A stretch of 64,000 nucleotides of DNA from an uncultured Amylibacter sp. (GCA_959347345.1 OY365738.1:1426001-1490000), one strand, 5' to 3'; shown: positions 26,944 through 36,343, numbered from the stretch's first letter. Notes: generated from the sequence alone by a model not told the origin. Numbers and translations are program-made.

Positions 26944-27759
26944 TTATTTCAAAGGGTCTAACAGGGTTCGCCCGCCATCCACCGTCAATATCTGCCCGGT
27001 CATAAAATTGGCACTGCTGGACGCAAGGAATTGCGCGACCTCGGCGACTTCCCCCGCCTCTGCTATCCGCCCAAGCGGGGTTGCCTCAATCACCTTACCG
27101 CGCAAGTCATCGTTATCCAATAACAGGCGGCTCAGGCTTTCACTTTCGACCGAGCCAATGGCAATCCCATTCACCCGAATCCTATTGCCAGCAAGGCTAA
27201 CCGCCAGCGCCCGCGTCATTTGATTCACCGCCGCACAGCACACCGAATACGCCATCATATCATCGCGCATCATATCGGTCGCGATAGAGCTGAGGTTAAT
27301 AATCACCCCCGCCGAATCGGATGAAATGTCCGCCTCCCCCTGTGTTTGTTTGATAAACCGCTTGGCTATCATCTGCGATAGGCGCAAATTGGCCAGCACA
27401 TTTTGTTTGAATTGCGCGTCAAAATTATCAAATTTCGGGTCTAACTGATTTGACGAGGGCAGCACAACCCGCGCGGCATTCACCAGAATATCAACCTGTT
27501 CAAACGCATCAATAGTGGCGGATAACAGGTTCGCCATGGTCAGGGTTTGGCGCAAATCCCCAGCAAAATAACGCAGGTTTAGTTTTGCGTTTGGCGCATC
27601 CTCTTGCAGTTTTTTAATTTGGCTGAGCAGGGCATCTTCGTTCTTATCCGCCAGCATGACACTCGCGCCCGCCAGCGCGAATTGCCGAGCGATAGCCAGC
27701 CCGATACCGTTGCTCGCGCCCGTGATAATGGCGGTTTTATTATTGATGGAAACGCTCAT
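26944..27759 (-). CDS. Short-chain dehydrogenase/reductase lacking the catalytic lysine
   Basis: 271 aa classical SDR fold. Cofactor site TGASNGIGLAIA and acidic ADKNED suggest an NAD preference. The structural motif is VNAARVV rather than NNAG. The catalytic serine region INLSSIA is present, but the YxxxK motif reads YSVCC (Tyr171, Cys175 in place of Lys), where relatives have YSASK. This predicts weak or lost dehydrogenase activity, or a changed role. C-terminal VDGGRTLLDPLK is normal. Convergent with trcR. Confidence 0.88.
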   Translation of the reverse strand: MSVSINNKTAIITGASNGIGLAIARQFALAGASVMLADKNEDALLSQIKKLQEDAPNAKLNLRYFAGDLRQTLTMANLLSATIDAFEQVDILVNAARVVLPSSNQLDPKFDNFDAQFKQNVLANLRLSQMIAKRFIKQTQGEADISSDSAGVIINLSSIATDMMRDDMMAYSVCCAAVNQMTRALAVSLAGNRIRVNGIAIGSVESESLSRLLLDNDDLRGKVIEATPLGRIAEAGEVAEVAQFLASSSANFMTGQILTVDGGRTLLDPLK

Positions 27760-27826
27760 GTCTTTGCCCTTTTGGTTGGTGTGATGGATAGTATAGCGGG
27801 TCTTGGGGGAAATAAAAACATGCGTT

Positions 27827-28906
27827 TTACCGTCCGTTTTTTGGGCGGGGTTTTGCCTTTTGGGTTTTCACACCTTGGGCGCAGATGATTTTGAAATTGG
27901 GGTTTTTCGCGACTTCGCGCCATTGATTAAAGCACCGCGTCAACGTGGATTCATAGGGCAAATGGCGGTTCGCCACCAGCCAAAGCTGCCCTTTGGGGGC
28001 AAGATGGGCGCGCGCTTGTTCAATAAATCTCTGCCCCAAGGCGGGCTCGGACTTTGCCGATGTATGAAACGGCGGGTTCATCACGATACTATCCAGCCCG
28101 CGATTATGTGCGGGCGGAGGCAAAGCGGTAATATCGCACCAATGGGTTTTTAGACGCGAATCGGTGATGTTTTTATGGGCGAGGGTCAGGGCGATTGCCT
28201 CTGCCTCAAACACATGTAATTCGTGTAAATTCGGGCATTTTGCCAGTATTTGCGCGGATAGCCAACCTGTCCCCCCGCCAAAATCACCAATCCGTTTGCC
28301 TAGGTTATTCGGTAAATGGGTGGCCAGAAACGCCGAACCCGCGTCAATCCTATCGGCACTAAACAACCCCGCACCGTGCCACCAGCCGTTTGCATCTTGG
28401 CGATGGGCGGCTTGCGTCTGCCAATCGGCGGCTTGCGGGTGCAAAATATCGCGGTCTTTATATAGCCAAAATGTTTTGCCATGGGATTTTGAAAACACAC
28501 CAGCCAAGGGGATTTCCGCCTTTATCAGACGCAAAATACTCTCTATCCCATCGGTTTTCTGCCCATCTATAATCAGCAATCCACCTGTATTCAAAGCGGC
28601 AAAACCATCAGCGATGAGGGCGAGGGTTTCCGCCTTGGCACGGACAATTTCAACGATAATGGTTTTGGGGTTTATGTTTTGCCACCCATCCTCCTGCACC
28701 AACACCCCCGCGTGTTTCAGGGCTTGGTAGGTTGGATAAAAGCTCTGCACACACAGGGGCGGAGGGGTCATGGTTTGGCTTAAACTTTGATACAAGCCAC
28801 GCACACGCGCCCGCAAAACGACCAAGGGGGCGATGGGCAAGGGGATTTGCCCGCTTTCCACCCCGATATCCAAACGGGAACAATCGGATTTGGTCAGGAT
28901 TTCCAC
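27827..28906 (-). CDS. RsmC-like class I SAM methyltransferase (rRNA guanine-N2 type)
   Basis: About 359 aa. The C-terminal half is a methyltransferase with IGDFGGGTGWLSAQILAKCP (SAM site) and the N2-guanine signature SIVMNPPFHTS, as in RsmC/RlmG enzymes that methylate 16S or 23S rRNA. The N-terminal half is a degenerate duplicate of the fold, also typical. The frame is open upstream to 29020 inside clpS, so the true start is likely GTG 28906 or TTG 28912, just after the clpS stop. Which rRNA position is modified is not visible. Confidence 0.82.
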   Translation of the reverse strand: MEILTKSDCSRLDIGVESGQIPLPIAPLVVLRARVRGLYQSLSQTMTPPPLCVQSFYPTYQALKHAGVLVQEDGWQNINPKTIIVEIVRAKAETLALIADGFAALNTGGLLIIDGQKTDGIESILRLIKAEIPLAGVFSKSHGKTFWLYKDRDILHPQAADWQTQAAHRQDANGWWHGAGLFSADRIDAGSAFLATHLPNNLGKRIGDFGGGTGWLSAQILAKCPNLHELHVFEAEAIALTLAHKNITDSRLKTHWCDITALPPPAHNRGLDSIVMNPPFHTSAKSEPALGQRFIEQARAHLAPKGQLWLVANRHLPYESTLTRCFNQWREVAKNPNFKIICAQGVKTQKAKPRPKNGR

Positions 28907-28913
28907 GACCAAC

Positions 28914-29246
28914 CTAATCCTTTTCCATAATACATTGCAACGGATGCTGGTATTTCTTTGCCGCTGCCATGACTTGGGTGATTTTGGTTTCCGCCACATC
29001 GCGGCTGAACACTCCGACAACCGCCAGCCCTTTTTTATGGACGATCAGCATTAACTGATAGGCTTGGGTGTTGGAGATTTTGAAAAACTGCTCTAACACG
29101 AAAACCACGAATTCCATGGGGGTATAATCGTCATTTAGCAAAATGACTTTATACATCTGCGGGCGTTTTGTCTCGGCACGGGGTTTTGTTGCCAAATCAG
29201 AATCGGCAGATTCGTTAGGGAAATCGGAGGGATTGTTTGGGCTCAT
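28914..29246 (-). CDS. clpS: ATP-dependent Clp protease adaptor ClpS
   Basis: N-end rule adaptor that hands substrates to ClpAP. 110 aa. The core [20 protein letters not shown] has the conserved NDDxTPM ligand pocket; [20 protein letters not shown] follows. The first 30 residues are acidic and disordered. clpA, often adjacent, is not present; instead the methyltransferase gene follows on the same strand. Confidence 0.95.
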   Translation of the reverse strand: MSPNNPSDFPNESADSDLATKPRAETKRPQMYKVILLNDDYTPMEFVVFVLEQFFKISNTQAYQLMLIVHKKGLAVVGVFSRDVAETKITQVMAAAKKYQHPLQCIMEKD

Positions 29247-29492
29247 CGGGGCATTTATACTTTTGTTTGGGTGATTTTATCCGCAAAACCCCGCAACAAT
29301 AAATGCAACAATACGGGCAAACAGACTCCCCCCTGTATAAAGAAAAAAATTAAAAAATCAATAAAACTGACAAAATTTTGCATTTTTATCAAAAAACTGT
29401 TTTGTTTTTACCTTGTTTTGTGTATAAATGGCACTATAAAAACAACAAACCCCGATAAACGGGGTGAAACCAGTAGTAAGCACGCAAACACG

Positions 29493-30953
29493 ATGATACC
29501 CCGTATCAGCCGAAATAATCCTTTTATCCCCCGCTTTATATGGGTTATGTTGCGTGGCGGGCTGTTTAGTTTTGCCTTTATTTTGTCCGCTGGGCTGGCG
29601 ATGGCCGCACCTTATGCGGCGATGGTGATTGATGCCAAAAGTGGCGAGGTTCTGCATTCGCGCAACGCCGATACCCGCCTGCATCCTGCTTCTTTAACCA
29701 AAATGATGACGCTTTATGTGGCTTTTGCCGCGATTGAACGCGGGGAAATCACTTTGGATACGAAAATCAAGATCTCTAAAAAAGCCGCCCGCCAACCGCC
29801 GTCCAAACTGGGCTTGCGGGCGGGGTCAAGCGTTCGCTTGCGCTATCTTATCCGTGCCTCTGCCGTGAAATCGGCGAATGACGCGGCGATGGTCATTGCA
29901 GAGGGGATTTCGGGCAGTCAAGCCGCCTTTTCCGATAGGATGAATAGGCAGGCAAAGGCACTGGGCATGACCAAGACGACATTCAAAAACCCCAGTGGTT
30001 TAACGCAAACGGGGCATACCTCCACCGCGCGGGATATGACGATTTTGGGGCGCAGGCTGCTGACAGATTTCCCCGAATACTATAATTTGTTTTCGCGTAG
30101 AACCGCCGATACCGGAATAAAAACGGTGAATAACACGAATAGGAAGGTTTTGAACAGCTATAAGGGCGCGGATGGGATAAAAACTGGTTATACCGTGGCG
30201 GCTGGGTTTAATCTGGTGGCCTCGGCAGAGCGGGGCAATAAACGCGTGATTGCCACGGTGTTTGGCGGGAAGAGTTCAGCCTCGCGCAATCGGCGGGTGG
30301 TGGAATTGCTGGATATGGGGTTTGATAGGGCGAAGGCAACACGCTATGCCGCCGCCCCGCCAAAGATTCTGGTACCGCCAGGGGTAGGGCGGTCTGATGC
30401 GGTCGGTCGCCGTGTGGCGATTGCTAATATCCGTCCGAAATACCGTCCAGCCAATCTGGGCTCGGATAACACGGATGTTTTGGCGGTGGAACGCGCGATT
30501 GTATCGGCGAATTTGGCGAAGTTAGGCGGGGGTGAGGCGGCCGCCCCGCGTGTGGAAAATATCACGCCAGCGCAGGGGGATGCGGATGAAAGCGAGGCGG
30601 TGTTAATTGCCGCAATCACCCGCGGAATAGAGCAAATGCCAAGCAGTGTGGTTTTGGGGCGAGTGGAAGCGCGGGTGATTGAACGTCCCAAATTGCGCAC
30701 GGATAGGCGTAAGTGGGCGGTGCATTTGGGGATTTATGGCACGCGGGTTCGTGCGGAAAAGGCGTTGTTAGAGGCGGTGTTGGCGGATATAAGTTCTCTG
30801 GATGGGGCATTACGGCAGGTGAAATCGACCAGCAGGGGCTATCATGCGGAGTTCGTTGGGATTACGGAGATAAACGCGAATAAGGTTTGCGCGCGGTTAA
30901 AGGCGGAAACGTCTGAGTGTGAGGCGGTGTTGGCGGTGGCGGTTAATAATTAA
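29493..30953 (+). CDS. D-alanyl-D-alanine carboxypeptidase (PBP5/6 type) with SPOR domain
   Basis: Trims the terminal D-Ala of peptidoglycan peptides. 486 aa from ATG 29493 (start uncertain; M at 29547 is an alternative, and the upstream frame to 29271 is A/T-rich leader). Signal peptide LFSFAFILSAGLAMA. The three active-site motifs are SLTKMM (Ser-x-x-Lys), KSAND (Ser-x-Asn) and KTGYTVAAG. A Ser/Ala/Glu-rich linker leads to a C-terminal SPOR domain (RKWAVHLGIYGTRVRAEKAL and following), which binds denuded glycan at division sites. Confidence 0.9.
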   Translation: MIPRISRNNPFIPRFIWVMLRGGLFSFAFILSAGLAMAAPYAAMVIDAKSGEVLHSRNADTRLHPASLTKMMTLYVAFAAIERGEITLDTKIKISKKAARQPPSKLGLRAGSSVRLRYLIRASAVKSANDAAMVIAEGISGSQAAFSDRMNRQAKALGMTKTTFKNPSGLTQTGHTSTARDMTILGRRLLTDFPEYYNLFSRRTADTGIKTVNNTNRKVLNSYKGADGIKTGYTVAAGFNLVASAERGNKRVIATVFGGKSSASRNRRVVELLDMGFDRAKATRYAAAPPKILVPPGVGRSDAVGRRVAIANIRPKYRPANLGSDNTDVLAVERAIVSANLAKLGGGEAAAPRVENITPAQGDADESEAVLIAAITRGIEQMPSSVVLGRVEARVIERPKLRTDRRKWAVHLGIYGTRVRAEKALLEAVLADISSLDGALRQVKSTSRGYHAEFVGITEINANKVCARLKAETSECEAVLAVAVNN

Positions 30954-31012
30954 TTTTTGCTCTTTTTTATCCTTTTTCGCTCTTTTTTGTTCTTTTTTTG
31001 TTCTTTTTTGCT
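30954..31012 (+). repeat. Pyrimidine-rich repeat after the carboxypeptidase gene
   Basis: Five imperfect copies of a CTTTTTT(G/A)T(T/C) unit, almost free of purines, immediately after the stop. There is no clear stem, so it is not a standard terminator; it could be a Rho-related unstructured site. Confidence 0.5.
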
Positions 31013-31099
31013 TGCAAATGAGTTTTTATTTAAATATAATAAGAATTAGCTTAACTGAGAATAGCAATCTCAAATTTCAAATAAAAGGAAAATATCATC

Positions 31100-31333
31100 A
31101 TGGCTAGAGGTAAAAATCAACATGTTGTACCGCATAAGGACGGCTGGGCTGTTAAGGGTGCAGGTAATTCAAGGGCAACCCATGTTGTCCCCACACAAGC
31201 GGAAGCTATTCCATTGGCACAGGATATTGCCAGAAATCAAGAGTCTGATACCAAAATTCATGGTAGAAACGGACAAATTCGTGCTGGTAATAGCTATGGA
31301 AATGACCCGTACCCACCAAAAGACGAAAAATAA
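31100..31333 (+). CDS. DUF2188 family small protein
   Basis: 77 aa, preceded by AAAAGGA. The sequence HVVPHKDGWAVKGAGNSRAT, then the PTQAEAIPLAQDIARNQ helix and IHGRNGQIRAGNSYGNDPYP match the DUF2188 fold, a small beta-rich domain of unknown function common in accessory regions. Stands alone between the carboxypeptidase gene and the convergent puuD. Confidence 0.88.
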   Translation: MARGKNQHVVPHKDGWAVKGAGNSRATHVVPTQAEAIPLAQDIARNQESDTKIHGRNGQIRAGNSYGNDPYPPKDEK

Positions 31334-31396
31334 AAAGCTATTTACCAATTACAGGCTTGACGAACTTGTTTTATCGTCAACCCCTGCACAAAAAAA

Positions 31397-32659
31397 TTAG
31401 AAATACGGAACGCCCCGAAACCACGCCCGAATCACTGCCCGTTCCTCTTCCGTCATTCCAGAATAATTGGCGGGGGGCATCGCGTTGCTCACCCCCGCTT
31501 GCAGATAAATCTCTTTGGCATAGAGCGCGGTCTGCGCCCGCGTTTCCAAAACTATCCCCTTGGGCGACCACGGCAACCCGTCATAGCTGGGCGCAACCGC
31601 ATGACACACCGAACAACGGGTGGTGATAATATCATGCACCGCACCAAAACCAGCCGCCTCAACATACCGCGTTTGGGTATTGTTTAACGAAATCGGGGCA
31701 ACCCGAGCCGAATCAGAATCAGAAGACCCAGAACTGCTCGGCACAACCGCCCCGCCCGCCGTGGAAAGCCACATAATCAGCAGAAACAAAATCCCAGTCA
31801 CTCCCCAAGTCCAATGCGGACTGCCACCCCGTGCGTGGCGGGTATTAAAATAATGACGAATACTCACCCCCATTAAAAACACCAGCGAAGCAATAATCCA
31901 ATTATACTCGGTGGCAAAAGCCAAAGGATAATGGTTCGATAACATTAAAAAAATCACTGGCAGAGTCAGATAATTATTATGGGTGGAACGTTGCTTGGCG
32001 ATTTGCCCAAAGCGAGGGTCAGGCTTGCGCCCTGCCCGCAAATCCGCCACGACTATTTTTTGATTGGGGATAATCACCAGAAACACATTCGCCGACATAA
32101 TCGTGGCGGTGATTGCCCCCAAATGCAACAACGCCGCACGTCCAGAAAACACCTGCGTATAGCCCCAAGCCAAGGCGACCAGCAGGATATAAAGCAACAC
32201 CATCAGGCGGCGATTATCACTGCCAAACCGCGATTGGCACAGGGCTGAATAACCGAACCAGACGGCTATGATAGAGCCAACCGATACCGCAATCGCTTGC
32301 CACACGGTTATATCCGCCACATGCGGATCAATCAGGTATAAATCCGCCCCAGCATAATACAAAAGAATCATCAAGGCAAACCCAGATAGCCATGTGGCAT
32401 AACTCTCCCACTTAAACCACGTTAAATGTTCGGGCAGAGCATCGGGGGCAACCAGATATTTCTGGATATGATAAAAGCCACCGCCATGGACTTGCCATTC
32501 CTCACCATGCACACCTTTGCGTTTTTTGACCGCGGGTTGCAGCCCCAAATCCAGCGCAATAAAATAAAACGAAGAGCCAATCCAAGCAATCGCCGTGACA
32601 ATATGCAGCCAGCGCACCGCCAGCTCTATCCACGCAAAGAAAATCGCCGCATCATACAT
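31397..32659 (-). CDS. puuD: Urate hydroxylase PuuD with C-terminal cytochrome c domain
   Basis: Membrane-bound urate oxidase of the DUF989 type, oxidising urate to 5-hydroxyisourate and passing electrons to the respiratory chain. 420 aa. About eight membrane helices, starting WIELAVRWLHIVTAIAWIGS, with histidines placed for heme or cofactor binding. After about residue 320 a periplasmic cytochrome c domain carries the heme motif CSVCH and a distal Met in NAMPPANYSGM. Starts 3 bases after uraH and faces away from puuE. Confidence 0.93.
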   Translation of the reverse strand: MYDAAIFFAWIELAVRWLHIVTAIAWIGSSFYFIALDLGLQPAVKKRKGVHGEEWQVHGGGFYHIQKYLVAPDALPEHLTWFKWESYATWLSGFALMILLYYAGADLYLIDPHVADITVWQAIAVSVGSIIAVWFGYSALCQSRFGSDNRRLMVLLYILLVALAWGYTQVFSGRAALLHLGAITATIMSANVFLVIIPNQKIVVADLRAGRKPDPRFGQIAKQRSTHNNYLTLPVIFLMLSNHYPLAFATEYNWIIASLVFLMGVSIRHYFNTRHARGGSPHWTWGVTGILFLLIMWLSTAGGAVVPSSSGSSDSDSARVAPISLNNTQTRYVEAAGFGAVHDIITTRCSVCHAVAPSYDGLPWSPKGIVLETRAQTALYAKEIYLQAGVSNAMPPANYSGMTEEERAVIRAWFRGVPYF

Positions 32660-32662
32660 CGG

Positions 32663-33022
32663 TTAGCTCCCCCGATAGGTGCTGTAACCATAGGGCGACA
32701 GCAAAAGCGGCACATGGTAGTGGGCGTTTATATCGTCTATGTTAAAAACGATGGGGATAATATCAAAGAATAAAACATCGGGGGTCGGGTCGTCCAGCCC
32801 ACGCAGGTAATCACCCGCGAAGAAATCCAAACGATAGCCGCCAAGGGCGAATTCGTCTTTGGGTAGGATTGGGCTGTCCGTACGACCATCCGCATTTGTG
32901 GTGAGCGAGCGGATGAGGGCGGGGTTTTGTGCGTTTAATCCGTACAGGTCTATGCGTAGATTGCCCGCGGGGATGCCCTTTGCTGTGTTCAGCACGTGGG
33001 TTGTTAGGTAGCCGTTTGTCAT
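32663..33022 (-). CDS. uraH: 5-hydroxyisourate hydrolase (transthyretin-like)
   Basis: Hydrolyses 5-hydroxyisourate to OHCU. 119 aa, normal size. Diagnostic motifs are GYLTTHVLNTAKGIPA, NADGRTDSPIL, HYHVPLLLSPYGYSTYRGS with the terminal YRGS tetrapeptide that separates the enzyme from transthyretin. First gene of the uraH-puuD pair. Confidence 0.96.
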   Translation of the reverse strand: MTNGYLTTHVLNTAKGIPAGNLRIDLYGLNAQNPALIRSLTTNADGRTDSPILPKDEFALGGYRLDFFAGDYLRGLDDPTPDVLFFDIIPIVFNIDDINAHYHVPLLLSPYGYSTYRGS

Positions 33023-33103
33023 GAGTTTCTTTCTTGGTTAAATGAGGTTAAATGGGTTTTTTGGAGTTTTATATCTTTGATTGAGGATAAAGGCAAGTGG
33101 CTA

Positions 33104-33500
33104 GCGATTAATGATTAGTGATTAGTGATGAATGATTGGTTATTAGAGATTAAGAGTTAGGTATTGAAAGTTAAGGGTAGAGGTTTTTTGTTGCGCCCTC
33201 ACTGCGTTCGGTTGCCCGCCCGCCCACCCCTCTGCGAGGCTTGGGCGAGCGGATTTTTATGGCTAAAGTCTGTCCTAGTATCTAGGCAAAGCCTAAATAA
33301 ATTTAGAAATAGCCCATCACCAATTCCCAAGTATTCTTTGCAAATAATCCAATCTAACGTCTTGTTATTCCAGATAGTAAATTTATAGAATCCCTAACGT
33401 CTTGTAACCAAAGGCTTTTGTGTATGGGCTTTACGTAAGTAAAGCTCTATATGCACAAAAGCCCCCACTAATCGTTAATCACTAATCACTAATCACTAAC
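33104..33500 (+). repeat. MITE-like element, copy 1 (inverted relative to 45.9 kb copy)
   Basis: About 397 bp ending in heptamer arrays of opposite orientation (GATTAGTGATTAGTGATGAA at the left, ATCACTAATCACTAATCACT at the right). The core has GCCCGCCCGCCCACCCCTCT, then CAAGTATTCTTTGCAAATAA, then a hairpin (GGCTTTTGTGTATGGGCTTT with AAAGCTCTATATGCACAAAA). The same order of blocks, with clear similarity throughout, occurs on the other strand at 45856-46270. No transposase frame, so it would be non-autonomous. Confidence 0.85.
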
Positions 33501-33508
33501 ACCCCCTA

Positions 33509-33537
33509 TTCACAATCCCCCCCAAATCGGCTATCAT
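33509..33537 (+). promoter_or_regulatory. Predicted promoter of puuE
   Basis: TTCACA, 17 bp spacer starting ATCCCCCCC, then TATCAT. It begins 8 bases after the heptamer array. The same array-then-promoter layout with a C run in the spacer is seen at accD, carB and the lipoprotein gene. Confidence 0.55.
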
Positions 33538-33577
33538 CCCCCAAACCTCCCCTTAAAAAACGAAAGGGTATTAAAAA

Positions 33578-34993
33578 ATGACTCGATATAAACGTGATAT
33601 GCGGGGCTATGGCGCGACCCCGCCACAGGTACGCTGGCCAAACACCGCCCGCATTGCCGTGCAATTCGTGCTGAATTATGAAGAGGGTGGGGAGAACTGC
33701 ACCCTCCACGGCGACTCAAACTCCGAAGCATTTCTATCCGAAATCATCGGCGCACAACCCTTCCCAAACCAACGGCACTGGAATATGGAGAGCATGTATG
33801 AATACGGGGCGCGCGCTGGGTTCTGGCGGGTTCATCGGCTCTTCACCAAAACCGCCGTTCCCCTGACGGTTTATGGTGTGGCAACCGCCTTGGCTCGGTC
33901 GCCCGAACAAGTTGCCGCCATGCAAGCCGCCGATTGGGAAATCGCCAGCCATGGGCTCAAATGGATTGAATATAAAGACATGCCCGCAAACCAAGAACGC
34001 GACCATATTACCCGCGCCATCGCCCTGCATACCCAAACCACAGGCAGCCCGCCGAGGGGTTGGTACACAGGCAGATGCTCTGACAATACGGTTAATTTGA
34101 TTGCTGAAAATGGCAGGTTTGACTATGTATCGGACAGCTATGCTGATGATTTACCCTATTGGCACGCTCATAAAAACACGCATCAATTGGTCATTCCTTA
34201 TACCTTGGATGCCAACGATATGCGGTTTGCCACGGCGCAAGGTTTCCACACGGCAGAGCAGTTTTTCACCTATTTAAAAGACAGCTTTGATACGCTTTAT
34301 GCGGAAGGGGCGGAGGGTTCGCCCAAAATGATGTCCATCGGGTTGCATTGTCGCCTGATTGGGCGACCTGGGCGAATTGCCGCCATCGCTCGGTTTATTG
34401 ATTATGTCAAATCCCACGATAAAGTCTGGTTTGCCAAACGGATAGAAATTGCCGAGCATTGGCAAAAACACCATCCGCCCGAAATTACCAACCCGCCCAC
34501 ACGCATGACTAAACCCGATTTTATCGCGGCCTTCGGCGGAGTCTTTGAACATTCCGATTGGATTGCCGAGCAAGCGTGGGATTTGGAATTGGGCGTGGCG
34601 CATAATACCGCCCTTGGGCTGCATAACGCCTTTGCTCGTATTTTCCGCGCGGCGGATAAACCCGCACGATTAAAAATCCTTTGCGCCCATCCAGATTTGG
34701 CGGGGCGATTGATGCAGGCAAAGAAACTCACCCAACATTCCACCGATGAACAGGCGGGGGCGGGGCTGGATAGTTTAACCGAAACCGAACTTAAAACCTT
34801 TACCCAGCTTAACTCTGATTATATGAAAAAGTTTGATTTCCCTTTTATTATCGCGGTAAAAGGATTAAACAAAGACCAAATCTTACAACAATTCCAACAC
34901 CGAATAAACAACAACACGGCAACCGAATTCAAAACCGCTTGCACGCAAGTTGAACGCATCGCGCTGTTGCGCCTACAGGATATATTACGATGA
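33578..34993 (+). CDS. puuE: Allantoinase PuuE fused to OHCU decarboxylase UraD
   Basis: Bifunctional ureide enzyme, 471 aa. Residues 1-300 are a polysaccharide-deacetylase-like (NodB fold) cofactor-independent allantoinase: YGATPPQVRWPNTARIAVQF, WEIASHGLKW, PPRGWYTGRCSDNTVNLIAE, GLHCRLIGRPGRIAAIARF. Residues from about 310 form a 2-oxo-4-hydroxy-4-carboxy-5-ureidoimidazoline decarboxylase domain, with LKILCAHPDLAGRLMQAK (catalytic His-Pro region) and LNSDYMKKFDFPFIIAVKGL. The fusion places the third and fourth steps of urate breakdown on one chain. AAAGGG precedes the ATG. Confidence 0.95.
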   Translation: MTRYKRDMRGYGATPPQVRWPNTARIAVQFVLNYEEGGENCTLHGDSNSEAFLSEIIGAQPFPNQRHWNMESMYEYGARAGFWRVHRLFTKTAVPLTVYGVATALARSPEQVAAMQAADWEIASHGLKWIEYKDMPANQERDHITRAIALHTQTTGSPPRGWYTGRCSDNTVNLIAENGRFDYVSDSYADDLPYWHAHKNTHQLVIPYTLDANDMRFATAQGFHTAEQFFTYLKDSFDTLYAEGAEGSPKMMSIGLHCRLIGRPGRIAAIARFIDYVKSHDKVWFAKRIEIAEHWQKHHPPEITNPPTRMTKPDFIAAFGGVFEHSDWIAEQAWDLELGVAHNTALGLHNAFARIFRAADKPARLKILCAHPDLAGRLMQAKKLTQHSTDEQAGAGLDSLTETELKTFTQLNSDYMKKFDFPFIIAVKGLNKDQILQQFQHRINNNTATEFKTACTQVERIALLRLQDILR

Positions 34994-35814
34994 CCTATTA
35001 TACCCCACGCGGGGGACTGCCCGCACAATCCACCGAATTGCAACGCCGCGCGGTTTTCACGACTGCCTATGCTTTTATTCCCGCCGAGGTCCTGCGTGAT
35101 ATTGTCACCAGTTCCCTGCCCCATTGGGAGGGGGCGAGGGCTTGGATTCTGGCACGACCGCTCAGCGGGTTTGCCGAGACCTTCTGCTATTATATTGTCG
35201 AGCTGGAAGCGGGCGGAGGCTCTGATGCACCCGAACCAGACCTCAATGCACAGGGTGTTATTTTTGTCGTTGATGGTTTGGCACGGTTGACTATCAATGG
35301 CGATTCCCATGATTTGACGGCGGGGGGTTATGCCTATTTACCTGCTGGTGCGGACTGGACGATTTGGAATGAAACCGATGAAACCGCGACCTTTCATTGG
35401 GTTAGGAAAGCCTATGAATCCGTGGCGGGGATACCCGCGCCAGAGCCGCTTGTTGCCCACGATAAATCCACTACCCCCACGCCGATGCCCGATTGTGAGG
35501 GTGTTTGGGCGACGACTCGGTTTGTCGCGGCCGATGATTTGCGCCATGATATGACGGTTAATATCGTTACTTTCCAGCCCGCGGGCTGTATTCCGTTTGA
35601 GGAAACCCATGTTATGGAGCACGGGATTTATATCCTATCTGGCACGGCGCGGTATTTGCTGAATACCGATTGGATAGAGGTTGGGGCGGGCGATTTCATC
35701 TGGCTACGGGCGTTTTGTCCGCAAGCCTGTGTGGCGACTGGGGATGTGCCGTTTCGCTATATTTTGTATAAGGATGTTAATCGCCATCCGAAATTGCGCG
35801 TGTTTGGCGGGTGA
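34990..35814 (+). CDS. allE: (S)-ureidoglycine aminohydrolase (bicupin)
   Basis: Converts (S)-ureidoglycine to (S)-ureidoglycolate and ammonia. 274 aa with two cupin domains: the first around GVIFVVDGLARLTINGDSHD, the second with the metal-binding block EETHVMEHGIYILSGTARYL (Glu, His, His) and GDFIWLRAFCPQACVATG. The ATG overlaps the puuE stop by 4 bases. Its presence predicts that an allantoate amidohydrolase supplying ureidoglycine is encoded elsewhere. Confidence 0.92.
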   Translation: MTYYTPRGGLPAQSTELQRRAVFTTAYAFIPAEVLRDIVTSSLPHWEGARAWILARPLSGFAETFCYYIVELEAGGGSDAPEPDLNAQGVIFVVDGLARLTINGDSHDLTAGGYAYLPAGADWTIWNETDETATFHWVRKAYESVAGIPAPEPLVAHDKSTTPTPMPDCEGVWATTRFVAADDLRHDMTVNIVTFQPAGCIPFEETHVMEHGIYILSGTARYLLNTDWIEVGAGDFIWLRAFCPQACVATGDVPFRYILYKDVNRHPKLRVFGG

Positions 35815-35817
35815 ATT

Positions 35818-36312
35818 ATGGCTAGTATTAAAGCCGTTCCGATAACGCCCGAGGCGTTTGCCCAGTTTGGCGATGTTTTGGATACTCGCGGGCTGTCGCC
35901 CAAAACCATTAACGCGGGCAAATGCAAACGGTTTCATAATTTGGCTGGGGTGGATGTTTTGGACGGGCAAGTGGGGATTAGCATGTTTCGGGCTGAGCTG
36001 CGTAGTTTGCCATATTCGGTGGATTTGCTGGAACGGCATCCGCTTGGCTCGCAAGCGTTTATTCCGTGCTCGCCCGATTCGTTTTTGGTGATAGTGGCCC
36101 AAAATTCTGGGGGGGATGCGGGCGGCTCGCCTGTTGGGGTGCGGGCGTTTATCACCGAGGCGCATCAAGGCATTAACCTGCATCGCAATGTCTGGCACGG
36201 AGTCCTTACCCCTTTAGCTGGGTCGGGCGTGTTTGCGGTTATTGATTATATCGGCGAGCAGGATAATTTGGTGGAATTTGTTTTGGATGAGGCGGTTATG
36301 GTTGTGGGTTAG
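35818..36312 (+). CDS. allA: Ureidoglycolate lyase
   Basis: Splits (S)-ureidoglycolate into glyoxylate and urea, the end of this pathway. 164 aa. Family blocks are ITPEAFAQFGDVLDTRG, MFRAELRSLPYSVDLLERHP, GSQAFIPCSPDSFLVIVAQN and NLHRNVWHGVLTPLAGSGVF. Starts 3 bases after allE. Confidence 0.94.
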   Translation: MASIKAVPITPEAFAQFGDVLDTRGLSPKTINAGKCKRFHNLAGVDVLDGQVGISMFRAELRSLPYSVDLLERHPLGSQAFIPCSPDSFLVIVAQNSGGDAGGSPVGVRAFITEAHQGINLHRNVWHGVLTPLAGSGVFAVIDYIGEQDNLVEFVLDEAVMVVG

Positions 36313-36343
36313 TTATTCGTTTTTAACGATTTATAAAGAAAGG

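Larger units (their letters stand above)
33023..33577. other. Divergent intergenic region containing a 400 bp repeat element
   Basis: No gene is supported. It holds a doubled GGTTAAATG motif (33038-33055) in front of uraH, the repeat element at 33104-33500, and the predicted puuE promoter at 33509-33537. Confidence 0.6.

Noticed and set aside
33104..33500. Regular short arrays considered as CRISPR
   Set aside because: Units are 7 bp and directly adjacent with no unique spacers, and no cas genes are present.
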